Part shown: piece after piece, positions 1 to 6,112 of the stretch | Layout: each line of letters starts with the position of its first letter | Numbering within the stretch: the first letter of the stretch is position 1 | DNA from: an uncultured Eubacteriales bacterium | Lineage (GTDB): Bacteria; Bacillota; Clostridia; Oscillospirales; Acutalibacteraceae | Direction of reading: 5' to 3' | DNA length: 11,519 nt | Assembly: GCA_934444895.1 (NCBI GenBank) | Contig: CAKSDA010000048.1 | Span: 1 to 11,519, forward strand | Notes under the pieces: generated by a model | Told to the model about the DNA's origin: nothing | Seen by the model: the letters and a program-made list of their open reading frames with translations, nothing else | The model's database searches: none | Position numbers and translations under genes: made by a program

Positions 1-298
1 AATCAACATCTCCGCATGCGGCGGCATACGGTCTGCCGGATTCAAAGGATACTAAATCAATAAGTTTATCCCTTTCAGCGGTACATGCTGCTTTTAATTT
101 AAACAACCATTCGGCTCTTTCGTTAACAGATGTTTTTGACCAGGTTTTAAATGCTTCGTTTGCCGCATTTAAAGCTTCAAGCGTCTGCTCCTTTGTGGCG
201 CCTTTAAAGCTTTCGATAATTTCACCGGTAGCAGGGTTATATACATCATTAACTCTGCCCTGACCCTCAACCAAATTTCCGTTAATATACTGTTTCAT
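1..298 (-). CDS. NAD(P)-dependent aldehyde dehydrogenase, N-terminal part (cut by window edge)
   Basis: Reading leftwards from an ATG at 298, an open frame of 99 codons runs off the window without a stop. The protein begins MKQYINGNLVEG and continues with NPATGEII (residues 21-28). This is the N-terminal coenzyme-binding region of the aldehyde dehydrogenase superfamily, closest in style to succinate-semialdehyde or lactaldehyde dehydrogenases. These cytoplasmic enzymes oxidise an aldehyde to its acid with NAD(P)+. The catalytic Cys and Glu lie outside the window, so substrate class cannot be read. The start lies 5 bp after the stop of the enolase paralog, and its ribosome binding site (AGAGGATGAG) is inside that gene's 3' end, so the two are co-transcribed. 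Beside an aldolase and a glycerate kinase, a role as glyceraldehyde (or lactaldehyde) dehydrogenase is likely but inferred. Confidence 0.85.
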   Translation of the reverse strand, partial: MKQYINGNLVEGQGRVNDVYNPATGEIIESFKGATKEQTLEALNAANEAFKTWSKTSVNERAEWLFKLKAACTAERDKLIDLVSFESGRPYAAACGDVD

Positions 299-303
299 GA
301 ATC

Positions 304-1617
304 TCATCCTCTTTTCTTTTCAAATTCGTCGGCTCTTTGCTGATTTTTAAAGCCTTTTAATCCGCGTGCTCCTATAAATTTTGCCGCGGAACCGAGTTCT
401 TCTTCAATTTCAAGGAATCTGTTTCCGCGATCTCCTATAGCGCTTTCACGAATAGATCCGGCATTTATTCCAACAGAATAATCCGCAATTGAGGCTCCCT
501 CGCCCCTGCTGTCAGACGGCATAACCGCATATCCGAATTTATATGCATATTGAATCATTTCCAGCGCTTCGGAAATTGTTCCTACCTGGTTTACTTTAAG
601 AAGAACAGTGTTTGCGGCACCTTTTGAAATTCCATACGCAACCCTTTTCGGATTGGTTGTAAATAAATCGTCGCCTACAATCTGTATCCCGCTTTCTTTT
701 GTAAGTGCGGCGGTAGTATCATAATCATCCTCGTTAAACGGATCCTCGATAATTACAAAAGGATAATCATTTATGATCTGTAAATAAAAATCATAAAGCT
801 GATCTTTTGTTTTCGGAGTACTGTCAAATAATCCGTAGTATTTTCCATCTTCTTTGTTATGATAAGTATCGGTTGCAACATCCATTTGCAAACCGATTTT
901 GCCTTCATATCCTGCTTCTATAATTGTTTTTAAAATATCCTCCCAAATTTCTCTGTCGCAGTTATAAACGCCTTTTGGAATTGAAATAAAATCGCGAACA
1001 TTGGGAAGTCCGCCGAACTTTTGCTTCATTTTCTCAGCCCAACGGGTATGAATGTCCCAGCACGCATACGAAGCGTCGGAAAAGGTATTAAAACCATATG
1101 CCATAACAGACATTGTAGGTTTTCCTCCGGGAGTGGTAATTCCGCCTCCGTACCTTTCATCGCCGGCAGCCATTGCAACACCCGGCACCGGCAAATACAT
1201 TGCACCGGCACCGCCGATATGACGATAAAGAGGTATTGAAAGTGCATTTGCACCGGCTTTTAAAACAGCCGCAGAAGTAGCGGCGGTTGCATTACCGCCC
1301 AGTTTTATTTTTGCGTCAGGAGTAATTCCCAGTATTGCCGCATCTACTTCACACTGGTGAGCGGCATCCATACCGCAAATTACCGGGGCAATTATGTTAT
1401 TAACACTGTCAAGTGCCTTTTTAACGCCTTTTCCGCCGAATTTTTTTCCGCCGTCATACGCAAAATCGACCTCATGTGTACCCATTGAAACACCTGCCGT
1501 ACACATTGCGCGGCCAACAGCGCCGTTTTCTGTTGTTACTATTACTTCCACACCCGGTTTACCCCTGTTTGTGTAAATCTGGCGTGCCTTAACTGATTTT
1601 ATTAAAGTTCCGTTCAT
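304..1617 (-). CDS. Enolase-family paralog with altered active site
   Basis: This 437-residue protein has the length and full two-domain layout of enolase (2-phosphoglycerate to PEP + water). Aligned by eye to E. coli and yeast enolase, it keeps the loop serine in GVSMG (S44), the three Mg ligands (D246 in QMD, E291 in IEDP, D316 in VGDDLF), the catalytic lysine K341 in LLKVNQVGT, and the IEEELG block at 404-409. Other catalytic positions have changed. The Glu of QEFM is about T168, the Glu of VGDEGG is about F210, the His of SHRSGE is D369, the Lys of QIKTG is R390, and the His of GGxHA is about E154. Proton abstraction by the Lys may remain possible, but 2-phosphoglycerate chemistry is doubtful. 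The start ATG overlaps the glycerate kinase stop (ATGA), which implies translational coupling. It may handle the kinase product by altered chemistry, or it may be a sugar-acid dehydratase. Family membership is firm; function is open. Confidence 0.88.
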   Translation of the reverse strand: MNGTLIKSVKARQIYTNRGKPGVEVIVTTENGAVGRAMCTAGVSMGTHEVDFAYDGGKKFGGKGVKKALDSVNNIIAPVICGMDAAHQCEVDAAILGITPDAKIKLGGNATAATSAAVLKAGANALSIPLYRHIGGAGAMYLPVPGVAMAAGDERYGGGITTPGGKPTMSVMAYGFNTFSDASYACWDIHTRWAEKMKQKFGGLPNVRDFISIPKGVYNCDREIWEDILKTIIEAGYEGKIGLQMDVATDTYHNKEDGKYYGLFDSTPKTKDQLYDFYLQIINDYPFVIIEDPFNEDDYDTTAALTKESGIQIVGDDLFTTNPKRVAYGISKGAANTVLLKVNQVGTISEALEMIQYAYKFGYAVMPSDSRGEGASIADYSVGINAGSIRESAIGDRGNRFLEIEEELGSAAKFIGARGLKGFKNQQRADEFEKKRG

Positions 1618-3092
1618 ATAATCCCTTCTCCTTCCCCTATATATATAATTCTAAGATCCAATGCCGATACTCCGCTTAAAGCAGAAACCCCTGAATCCAG
1701 TCTCCATAACGGCTCGCTTGTGCCATGCGTTTTAAGGGCGGTTTTAATATCAATTCCTGCTTCAAAAGCTTCGGATAATGTGTAGCCGTCGACAACTGCT
1801 CCGGCCAAACATTCAGGCGCGCCTATGAATTTAAATCCTCCGGGGCCGTCTGTTCCGTCGGTATCTACCGCGCCGAAAACTATCGACTTACTGCCTGCAA
1901 TTTTTTGCGCCGCAGCAAGACAATATTCCTGATTTCGTCCTCCCACGCCGCTTTCTTTACCCACTGTGACAACATTTTCGCCTGATGACATTAAAACAAC
2001 AGGCCCTTTAAAGGGTTCTCCGAGACGCTCACAACACAGAGCCATATTACCGTCTACATATCCTGCCTCTCTTGCTTCGGCTTCCATATATTCTGAAAGC
2101 ATTATACATTTAATGCCGAGTTCTTCGGATTTTTTCCTTACCGCGGGATAAACGGTTGAATCTTTGAAAATCAAGCCAAAAAACCTAGCGTTCAAGGTTT
2201 CGTATTCGTCGACAGACATGTTCTCGTCCTGCTCTTTCCCTGAAAAAAGACGATTTTTAATGGACTCCGGCGTTTTTTCAATCGCATCATGCCTTTTCAA
2301 AATTTCAATGCAATCGCCGAATGTAGATGCCGTTGCAACGGTTGGAAAAAATGTATTGACTTTCAGCATTTCAAAATATGACATTCTATTTACCGGAGAC
2401 GACATTTTTGACGGATCTGCAGTTGTCATATGTATTTGCGTTGCTTTTGAAAAAAGCCTTGATATTCTGCCACCTTTAAACCTGTCTATATGGGTTCTGA
2501 TCTGGTTTAGTTCGCTTGTCGGAACACCCTTTTCAATTTGCATCATATGGGTGAATTCTGAAATGTCGTCAATCGATATGCCTTCGGCCGGATAGGTAAA
2601 AAGTGAACCGCATCCGCTTCCGAACACCGTAATTAACAGGTCGCGCCCGGTGATATCTTTCGCGAGTGCTTCAATTTTTTTGCACCCCTCAACGCAGTAT
2701 TTATCAGGAACCGGGTGCCCTGCCAAAGTAACCCCTATTTTTTTACATATGATTTCCTCGCCGTGTTTTGCAATAACATGCCCGGCGGTCAGATGTTCTC
2801 CCAAAACTTCTTCCAGCGCCAATGCCGCGCGCTGAATTCCTTTTGCGGCGCCTATCACAAATATCCTGTCATAATCATTTAAATCATAAACCGGAGATCC
2901 GCTGTGTGGATCGCCCTTCATTTCAAAGCCACGGCTTTGAAAAACAAGTTTATTATTTTCGATTTTTAGAAGCTTTTTAACCCTGTAATAGGGATCAATG
3001 GCGTCCAGTCCGGCGTCAAGCAATTCGGTAACTATGCGCCGTCCCTCAATGTTTCCATGTGAAGTGAGAGATTTTTTGTTTTGTATTCTCAA
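1614..3092 (-). CDS. Glycerate 2-kinase, GckA/TtuD (MOFRL) family
   Basis: A 492-residue cytoplasmic kinase predicted to convert D-glycerate + ATP to 2-phosphoglycerate. The N-terminal domain (about 15-330) carries GAAKG (81-85, with the conserved Lys K84), the glycine-rich FGSGCGSLF (157-165) followed by PAEGIS, and ELNQIRTHIDRFKGGRI (194-210), matching the family's EINxVRKHLSxIKGGRL. The C-terminal MOFRL domain has SGEN (370-373), GVGGRNQE (382-389) and DTDGTDGPGG (410-419). The protein is longer than the usual 420-450 residues, partly from an insert after DTDGTDG (about 420-428) and extra N-terminal sequence. No in-frame ATG lies near the N-terminus; TTG at 3092 is chosen because AGGGTG sits 7 bp upstream. 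It lies 11 bp after the aldo/keto reductase and overlaps the enolase paralog by 4 bp. Class II glycerate 2-kinase is the best call; hydroxypyruvate reductase annotations for this family are historical. Confidence 0.9.
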   Translation of the reverse strand: MRIQNKKSLTSHGNIEGRRIVTELLDAGLDAIDPYYRVKKLLKIENNKLVFQSRGFEMKGDPHSGSPVYDLNDYDRIFVIGAAKGIQRAALALEEVLGEHLTAGHVIAKHGEEIICKKIGVTLAGHPVPDKYCVEGCKKIEALAKDITGRDLLITVFGSGCGSLFTYPAEGISIDDISEFTHMMQIEKGVPTSELNQIRTHIDRFKGGRISRLFSKATQIHMTTADPSKMSSPVNRMSYFEMLKVNTFFPTVATASTFGDCIEILKRHDAIEKTPESIKNRLFSGKEQDENMSVDEYETLNARFFGLIFKDSTVYPAVRKKSEELGIKCIMLSEYMEAEAREAGYVDGNMALCCERLGEPFKGPVVLMSSGENVVTVGKESGVGGRNQEYCLAAAQKIAGSKSIVFGAVDTDGTDGPGGFKFIGAPECLAGAVVDGYTLSEAFEAGIDIKTALKTHGTSEPLWRLDSGVSALSGVSALDLRIIYIGEGEGII

Positions 3093-3099
3093 AATATAA

Positions 3100-3105
3100 C
3101 ACCCT
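3100..3105 (-). promoter_or_regulatory. Ribosome binding site supporting a TTG start
   Basis: On the minus strand AGGGTG lies 7 bp before the TTG at 3092 and overlaps the TAG stop of the preceding aldo/keto reductase (3104-3106). It is the only Shine-Dalgarno-like sequence near the N-terminus of the glycerate kinase and decides the non-ATG start. The weak codon and stop-overlapping site suggest that kinase output depends on ribosomes finishing the upstream gene. Confidence 0.6.
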
Positions 3106-3952
3106 AAAATAATATATTATCCGGATCCGGAGCCTCTCCGCAGGTTCCTTTGAGTTCTGAAATAATTTTCATATCTTCGGCGGTTAATTCAAAATCAAAG
3201 ATCTCGGTGTTTTGTTTTATCCTTATCGGATTTGCCGATTTCGGAAGAGGGATAAATCCCATTTGCAAGCACCAGCGCAAACAAATCTGACTTATTGATT
3301 TATTGTACTTTTCAGCAATCTTTTTCATTTGAGGAACACCGAATATAGAGCCGGTTCCAAAGGGACTGTATGCTTCCAAAACTATGTTTTTTTCCTTGCA
3401 GTATTCGGTAATATCCGGCTGAGTGATTCCGGGGCATAGTTTTAACTGATTTACCATAGGCAGTATCTCAGCTGTTTCCATAAGAGCCGAGATATGATGC
3501 GGCATAAAGTTGCTGACTCCGATGGCTCTTATTTTTCCCTCTTTATAAAGCTTTTCAAATGCTCTCCAGGTTTCCTGCATTGCCTCTTTCCATATAAAGC
3601 GATACTGAACCGGGTTAGGCCAATGAATAAGATACAAATCCAAATAGTCGGTTTTTAAGTTGTTCAGCGTCTTTTCAAATTCCTTCAATGTAGATTCATA
3701 TCCGTGGCAAGCGTTTCTGAGTTTACTTGTAATAAATATTTCTTCTCTTTTAAGTCCGCTGTCAGCTATTGCATTGCCTACTCCGCCTTCACTGCCGTAA
3801 GCGGCGGCAGTATCAATATGTCTGTATTCAAAAGCTAAAGCGGCAAGAACCGCACCCTTTGTGAGATCATCGGTAGTCTGCCATGTTCCAAGTCCCACAC
3901 AAGGCATGTCGACACCGTTATAAAGCTTAACTGTATCTTTTGCAGATTTCAT
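3104..3952 (-). CDS. Aldo/keto reductase (AKR5-like), NADP-dependent
   Basis: A 282-residue single-domain aldo/keto reductase, a typical length for the AKR5 group. These cytoplasmic TIM-barrel enzymes reduce a carbonyl of a sugar, keto-acid or aldehyde with NADPH. The catalytic tetrad is complete: D47 and Y52 in HIDTAAAYGSE, K77 in FITSKL, and H110 in YLIHWP. Family blocks follow in order: KIRAIGVSNF, the VNQLKLCPG strand (usually VNQxExHP), VLEAYSPFGTG, and the cofactor-phosphate motif IPLPKSANPIRIKQN near the C-terminus. The ATG at 3952 has GGGGAG 6 bp upstream. It is the second gene of the aldolase operon and lies 56 bp after it. A role in interconverting a keto-deoxy acid or its aldehyde is inferred from the neighbours; family members are too promiscuous for a substrate call. 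Confidence 0.92.
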   Translation of the reverse strand: MKSAKDTVKLYNGVDMPCVGLGTWQTTDDLTKGAVLAALAFEYRHIDTAAAYGSEGGVGNAIADSGLKREEIFITSKLRNACHGYESTLKEFEKTLNNLKTDYLDLYLIHWPNPVQYRFIWKEAMQETWRAFEKLYKEGKIRAIGVSNFMPHHISALMETAEILPMVNQLKLCPGITQPDITEYCKEKNIVLEAYSPFGTGSIFGVPQMKKIAEKYNKSISQICLRWCLQMGFIPLPKSANPIRIKQNTEIFDFELTAEDMKIISELKGTCGEAPDPDNILF

Positions 3953-4008
3953 GTTCTTCTCCCCTAAATCTATTATTTTTAGAATTTAGCTTTATTCACA
4001 AATTAAAT

Positions 4009-4665
4009 TTATTTACCGGACTTAGCAGCGAGTGAATCCAAAACTGTATTTCTTGTATTTTCGGCGATCATATCAAAGTCGCTGTTTAAAAGTGCATCAT
4101 TTTCATTAAACATCCAATCTCCGCCTGCTGCCAAAACATAGTCAATTTTTTCAAACGGCAGGAAATTCTTTCCGTTTAAACCGCCCGTAACAACCCATTC
4201 AACATTTCCGAAAGGTCCGCCGTGATACTGCGCCAGTGTTTCCGCGCCGCCCATTTGATATACCGGGAAGAATTTGAGAATATTAATTCCGTAATTAAGT
4301 GCTATTGATATATCGCTTGCGGTAACACATCCGGGTAAAATAGGCATATTGTTTTTAAGCGCAAATTCAACAACCTCCGGAACAAGACCGGGAGCTACAA
4401 AGAATTTTGCGCCGGCTTCCATGGCTTCCTCTGCGTCACGCAAAGAAATAACCGAACCTGCGCCTACAATAACCTCGGTTGCGCTCTTTGCAATGTTCTT
4501 TATTCTGTCCAAAGAGTACTCGTCTCTGTGAAGCAAAACTTCGCATACGGGTATGCCGCCCTTTGCAAGTGCCTTTGCGGCAGGAACCGTCTGTTCAATT
4601 TTCGGTGCTACCATAATCGGGCAAATACCGGTTGTTTTTAAAATACCATACATTGTTTTTTCCAT
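4009..4665 (-). CDS. Class I 2-keto-3-deoxy sugar-acid aldolase (KDPG/KHG aldolase family)
   Basis: A 218-residue TIM-barrel aldolase of the Eda family, which cleaves 2-keto-3-deoxy acids into pyruvate and an aldehyde through a Schiff base. The Schiff-base lysine is K131 in ILKFFP, and the acid/base glutamate is E42 in VCEVLL. IVGAGSV (66-72), APGLVPE (91-97), PGCVTASD (111-118) and TGGLNG (160-165) match the E. coli blocks. Two substrate contacts differ: Eda R49 aligns with H46, and the phosphate-binding Ser in GGSW is D183 in GGDW. A non-phosphorylated substrate such as KDG is therefore plausible (inference). The start is ATG 4665 because GGAG (4676-4679) is 10 bp away; an in-frame GTG at 4674 sits almost on the ribosome binding site. 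It appears to be the first gene of a five-gene operon. Confidence 0.9.
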   Translation of the reverse strand: MEKTMYGILKTTGICPIMVAPKIEQTVPAAKALAKGGIPVCEVLLHRDEYSLDRIKNIAKSATEVIVGAGSVISLRDAEEAMEAGAKFFVAPGLVPEVVEFALKNNMPILPGCVTASDISIALNYGINILKFFPVYQMGGAETLAQYHGGPFGNVEWVVTGGLNGKNFLPFEKIDYVLAAGGDWMFNENDALLNSDFDMIAENTRNTVLDSLAAKSGK

Positions 4666-4756
4666 TTTTAACACACTCCAATTATTTTTTAAAAATTTTA
4701 TTATGCTGTGTTGCTGCTGAACGGGTATATTCTGAATAGTTTTTCCAAAAGGTTTG

Positions 4757-4787
4757 TTTACAGTAAATTTATCCTGTTTAAAGTAAA
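4757..4787 (-). promoter_or_regulatory. Tandem operator-like sites upstream of the aldolase operon
   Basis: Two similar 11-mers, TTTACAGTAAA (4757-4767) and TTTAAAGTAAA (4777-4787), both preceded by G and followed by AT-rich sequence, are exactly 20 bp apart, about two helical turns. The first is a perfect palindrome around its central base. Downstream on the minus strand a CATAAT-like -10 (4700-4705) has no recognisable -35, which would place the repeats at roughly -64 to -94. This geometry suits an activator of the AraC type, for which there is a gene at 8310. A DeoR operator is the alternative. The sites are visible; their use is inferred. Confidence 0.45.
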
Positions 4788-4862
4788 ATTTTTCTATTAG
4801 GACTCATCTCAAAAGTTTTTTAAATATATTTATTTAAAATGGTCCAATGTTGCATATTTATT

Positions 4863-5909
4863 TTAAAAAGAAGAAATTTTTGTAAGGTCGGCGAGCTTTT
4901 TATAACTTTCCGACATTGCGTCCGTTATTTCAATCTCACCGTTTTGCTCTGCTTTGTTTCGTTTGTCCCATTCCATTTCGCCCGGCAAATAAATTCTATC
5001 GGCATTTTTAGCTTTTTTTACGCTGTGCAATTCATTTTCAAGCCTTTGCATACGATCCAAAAATACATCTTCCGGTATTATTTTTGAAGCGTCTATTGCT
5101 ATAAAAGCATGACCTGCATTATTTACAGAGGCTAAATCCAAATTCCAGCTTTTCATTTCACTAAGCATACCGGCTCCGGTCAAAACCGATGATAACAATT
5201 CAACAAGAATTGCCAGACCGTATCCTTTATGGGCAGCCATAGGCTGAAGCCCGGCATGAGCGGGAAATTTGCCTGCGTCGGTTGTCGGTTGTCCTTCATC
5301 ATCAACAAGCCATGTATCCGGGATGGCCTGATTTTTTTCCTGCGCCATTACGACCTTAAGAGCAGCCACATTACTTAGCGCAATATCCAAAAACACGCTG
5401 CGTCCGTTCGGCAGAGGTGCGGCGAAGGACAAAGGATTGCTTCCGATTGCCTTTTGAGAACTGTTGGGTATTGTAATTATCGGATCGGCATTGCTCATTG
5501 AAATACCTATCATACCGTTTTGTGCCGCAAGATTTGAATAGTAACCGGCTGCTCCGAAATGGCAGCTGTTCTTAACCCCTACATACGCAATTCCCACCTC
5601 TTTTGCCTTCTTAATTGCAAGGTTCATTGCTTTGCAGGATGTAACCATTCCGATTGCTTTTTTGCCATCAATAAGAGCAAAAGCAGGACCTTCGGTAACT
5701 ATTTCCGGAACCGCTTTTGCGTCAAGACCGCCGGCATTCATTTTAAGTATGTACTGATACAAGTTTTTTGTTCCATGGGTTAAAACTCCGAACTCATCTG
5801 TAGTAACCAGCACTTCGGCAGTTGTTTCGGCATTTTCTCTGCTCATTCCCACATTTAAAAGAGCCTCTATACAAAACTTCTTTAAACTTTCAATTTTTAC
5901 CTTACCCAT
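4863..5909 (-). CDS. Ldh_2-family NAD(P)-dependent malate/lactate/ureidoglycolate-type dehydrogenase
   Basis: A 348-residue cytoplasmic oxidoreductase of the malate/L-lactate dehydrogenase type 2 family, which also includes diketogulonate reductase (YiaK), sulfolactate and ureidoglycolate dehydrogenases. These enzymes interconvert 2-oxo and 2-hydroxy acids, or related imines, with NAD(P)H, and are unrelated to classical Rossmann-fold LDH. Hallmarks are GVLTHG (41-46, catalytic-region H45), KNSCHFGAAGYY (113-124, H117), GSNPLSFAAP (156-165), the LDIALSNVA strand (174-182) and HKGYGLA (227-233). Length is normal and the frame intact. The ATG at 5909 has a perfect AGGAGG 6 bp upstream. It stands between gaps of about 200 bp on each side, so it may be its own transcription unit. 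In this cluster a keto-sugar acid is the likely substrate, but which one cannot be read. Confidence 0.9.
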   Translation of the reverse strand: MGKVKIESLKKFCIEALLNVGMSRENAETTAEVLVTTDEFGVLTHGTKNLYQYILKMNAGGLDAKAVPEIVTEGPAFALIDGKKAIGMVTSCKAMNLAIKKAKEVGIAYVGVKNSCHFGAAGYYSNLAAQNGMIGISMSNADPIITIPNSSQKAIGSNPLSFAAPLPNGRSVFLDIALSNVAALKVVMAQEKNQAIPDTWLVDDEGQPTTDAGKFPAHAGLQPMAAHKGYGLAILVELLSSVLTGAGMLSEMKSWNLDLASVNNAGHAFIAIDASKIIPEDVFLDRMQRLENELHSVKKAKNADRIYLPGEMEWDKRNKAEQNGEIEITDAMSESYKKLADLTKISSF

Positions 5910-5952
5910 AATAATCCTCCTAAAGCAAAGCTTTTTAATTAATATCTGCTGT

Positions 5953-5958
5953 ATTGTA
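5953..5958 (-). promoter_or_regulatory. Possible -10 box for the Ldh_2 dehydrogenase gene
   Basis: TACAAT on the minus strand lies 43 bp before the start codon. No good -35 box is found 16-18 bp upstream (GGTTCA or CGGTTC only), so if real it would need an activator. Weak on its own, but it is the best candidate in the 203-bp gap. Confidence 0.3.
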
Positions 5959-5983
5959 ACCTATAAGGACAAACTGAACCGGT

Positions 5984-6061
5984 TTTGGTTTAAAAATTAC
6001 CGTTTGCCAGGCAGTTCGCCCCTACAAAGCGCAAAACTTTAAAGTATTTGGTTAAAAATTA
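5984..6061. repeat. Pair of near-identical direct repeats in the 203-bp intergenic gap
   Basis: TTTGGTTTAAAAATTA (5984-5999) and TTTGGTTAAAAATTA (6047-6061) differ by one T and are 63 bp apart, start to start. Between them lie ACTTTAAAGT (6036-6045), which resembles the TTTAAAGTA core found upstream of the aldolase operon, and a GC-richer patch (6002-6030). The repeats lie upstream of the candidate -10 of the Ldh_2 gene. They could be regulator sites or remnants of an older duplication. Confidence 0.4.
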
Positions 6062-6112
6062 ATATTTTTAAATTTATTAAATAAAACTTGTTTTTTGCAA
6101 CTCAGCCGCAAT

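Noticed and set aside
1021..2835. Plus-strand open frames of 60-143 codons within the enolase and glycerate-kinase genes
   Set aside because: They are antisense to conserved protein families, have no ribosome binding sites and no recognisable domains.
4666..4674. GTG start at 4674 for the aldolase
   Set aside because: Only 1 bp from the GGAG motif; ATG at 4665 has the proper 10-bp spacing.
4818..4839. 22-bp A/T-only inverted repeat (9-bp arms) after the Ldh_2 gene, considered as a terminator
   Set aside because: No G-C pair in the stem and no U tract on the minus strand; such repeats are expected by chance in AT-rich gaps.
5977..5984. AACCGGTT palindrome considered as a LacI or catabolite-repression (cre) site
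   Set aside because: Only 8 bp, does not satisfy the cre consensus when extended, and no LacI-type gene is present.
6096..6112. Small stem (TTGCGGC/GTTGCAA on the minus strand) after the toroid gene as a terminator
   Set aside because: Needs two G-U pairs and is followed by an A run rather than U residues.
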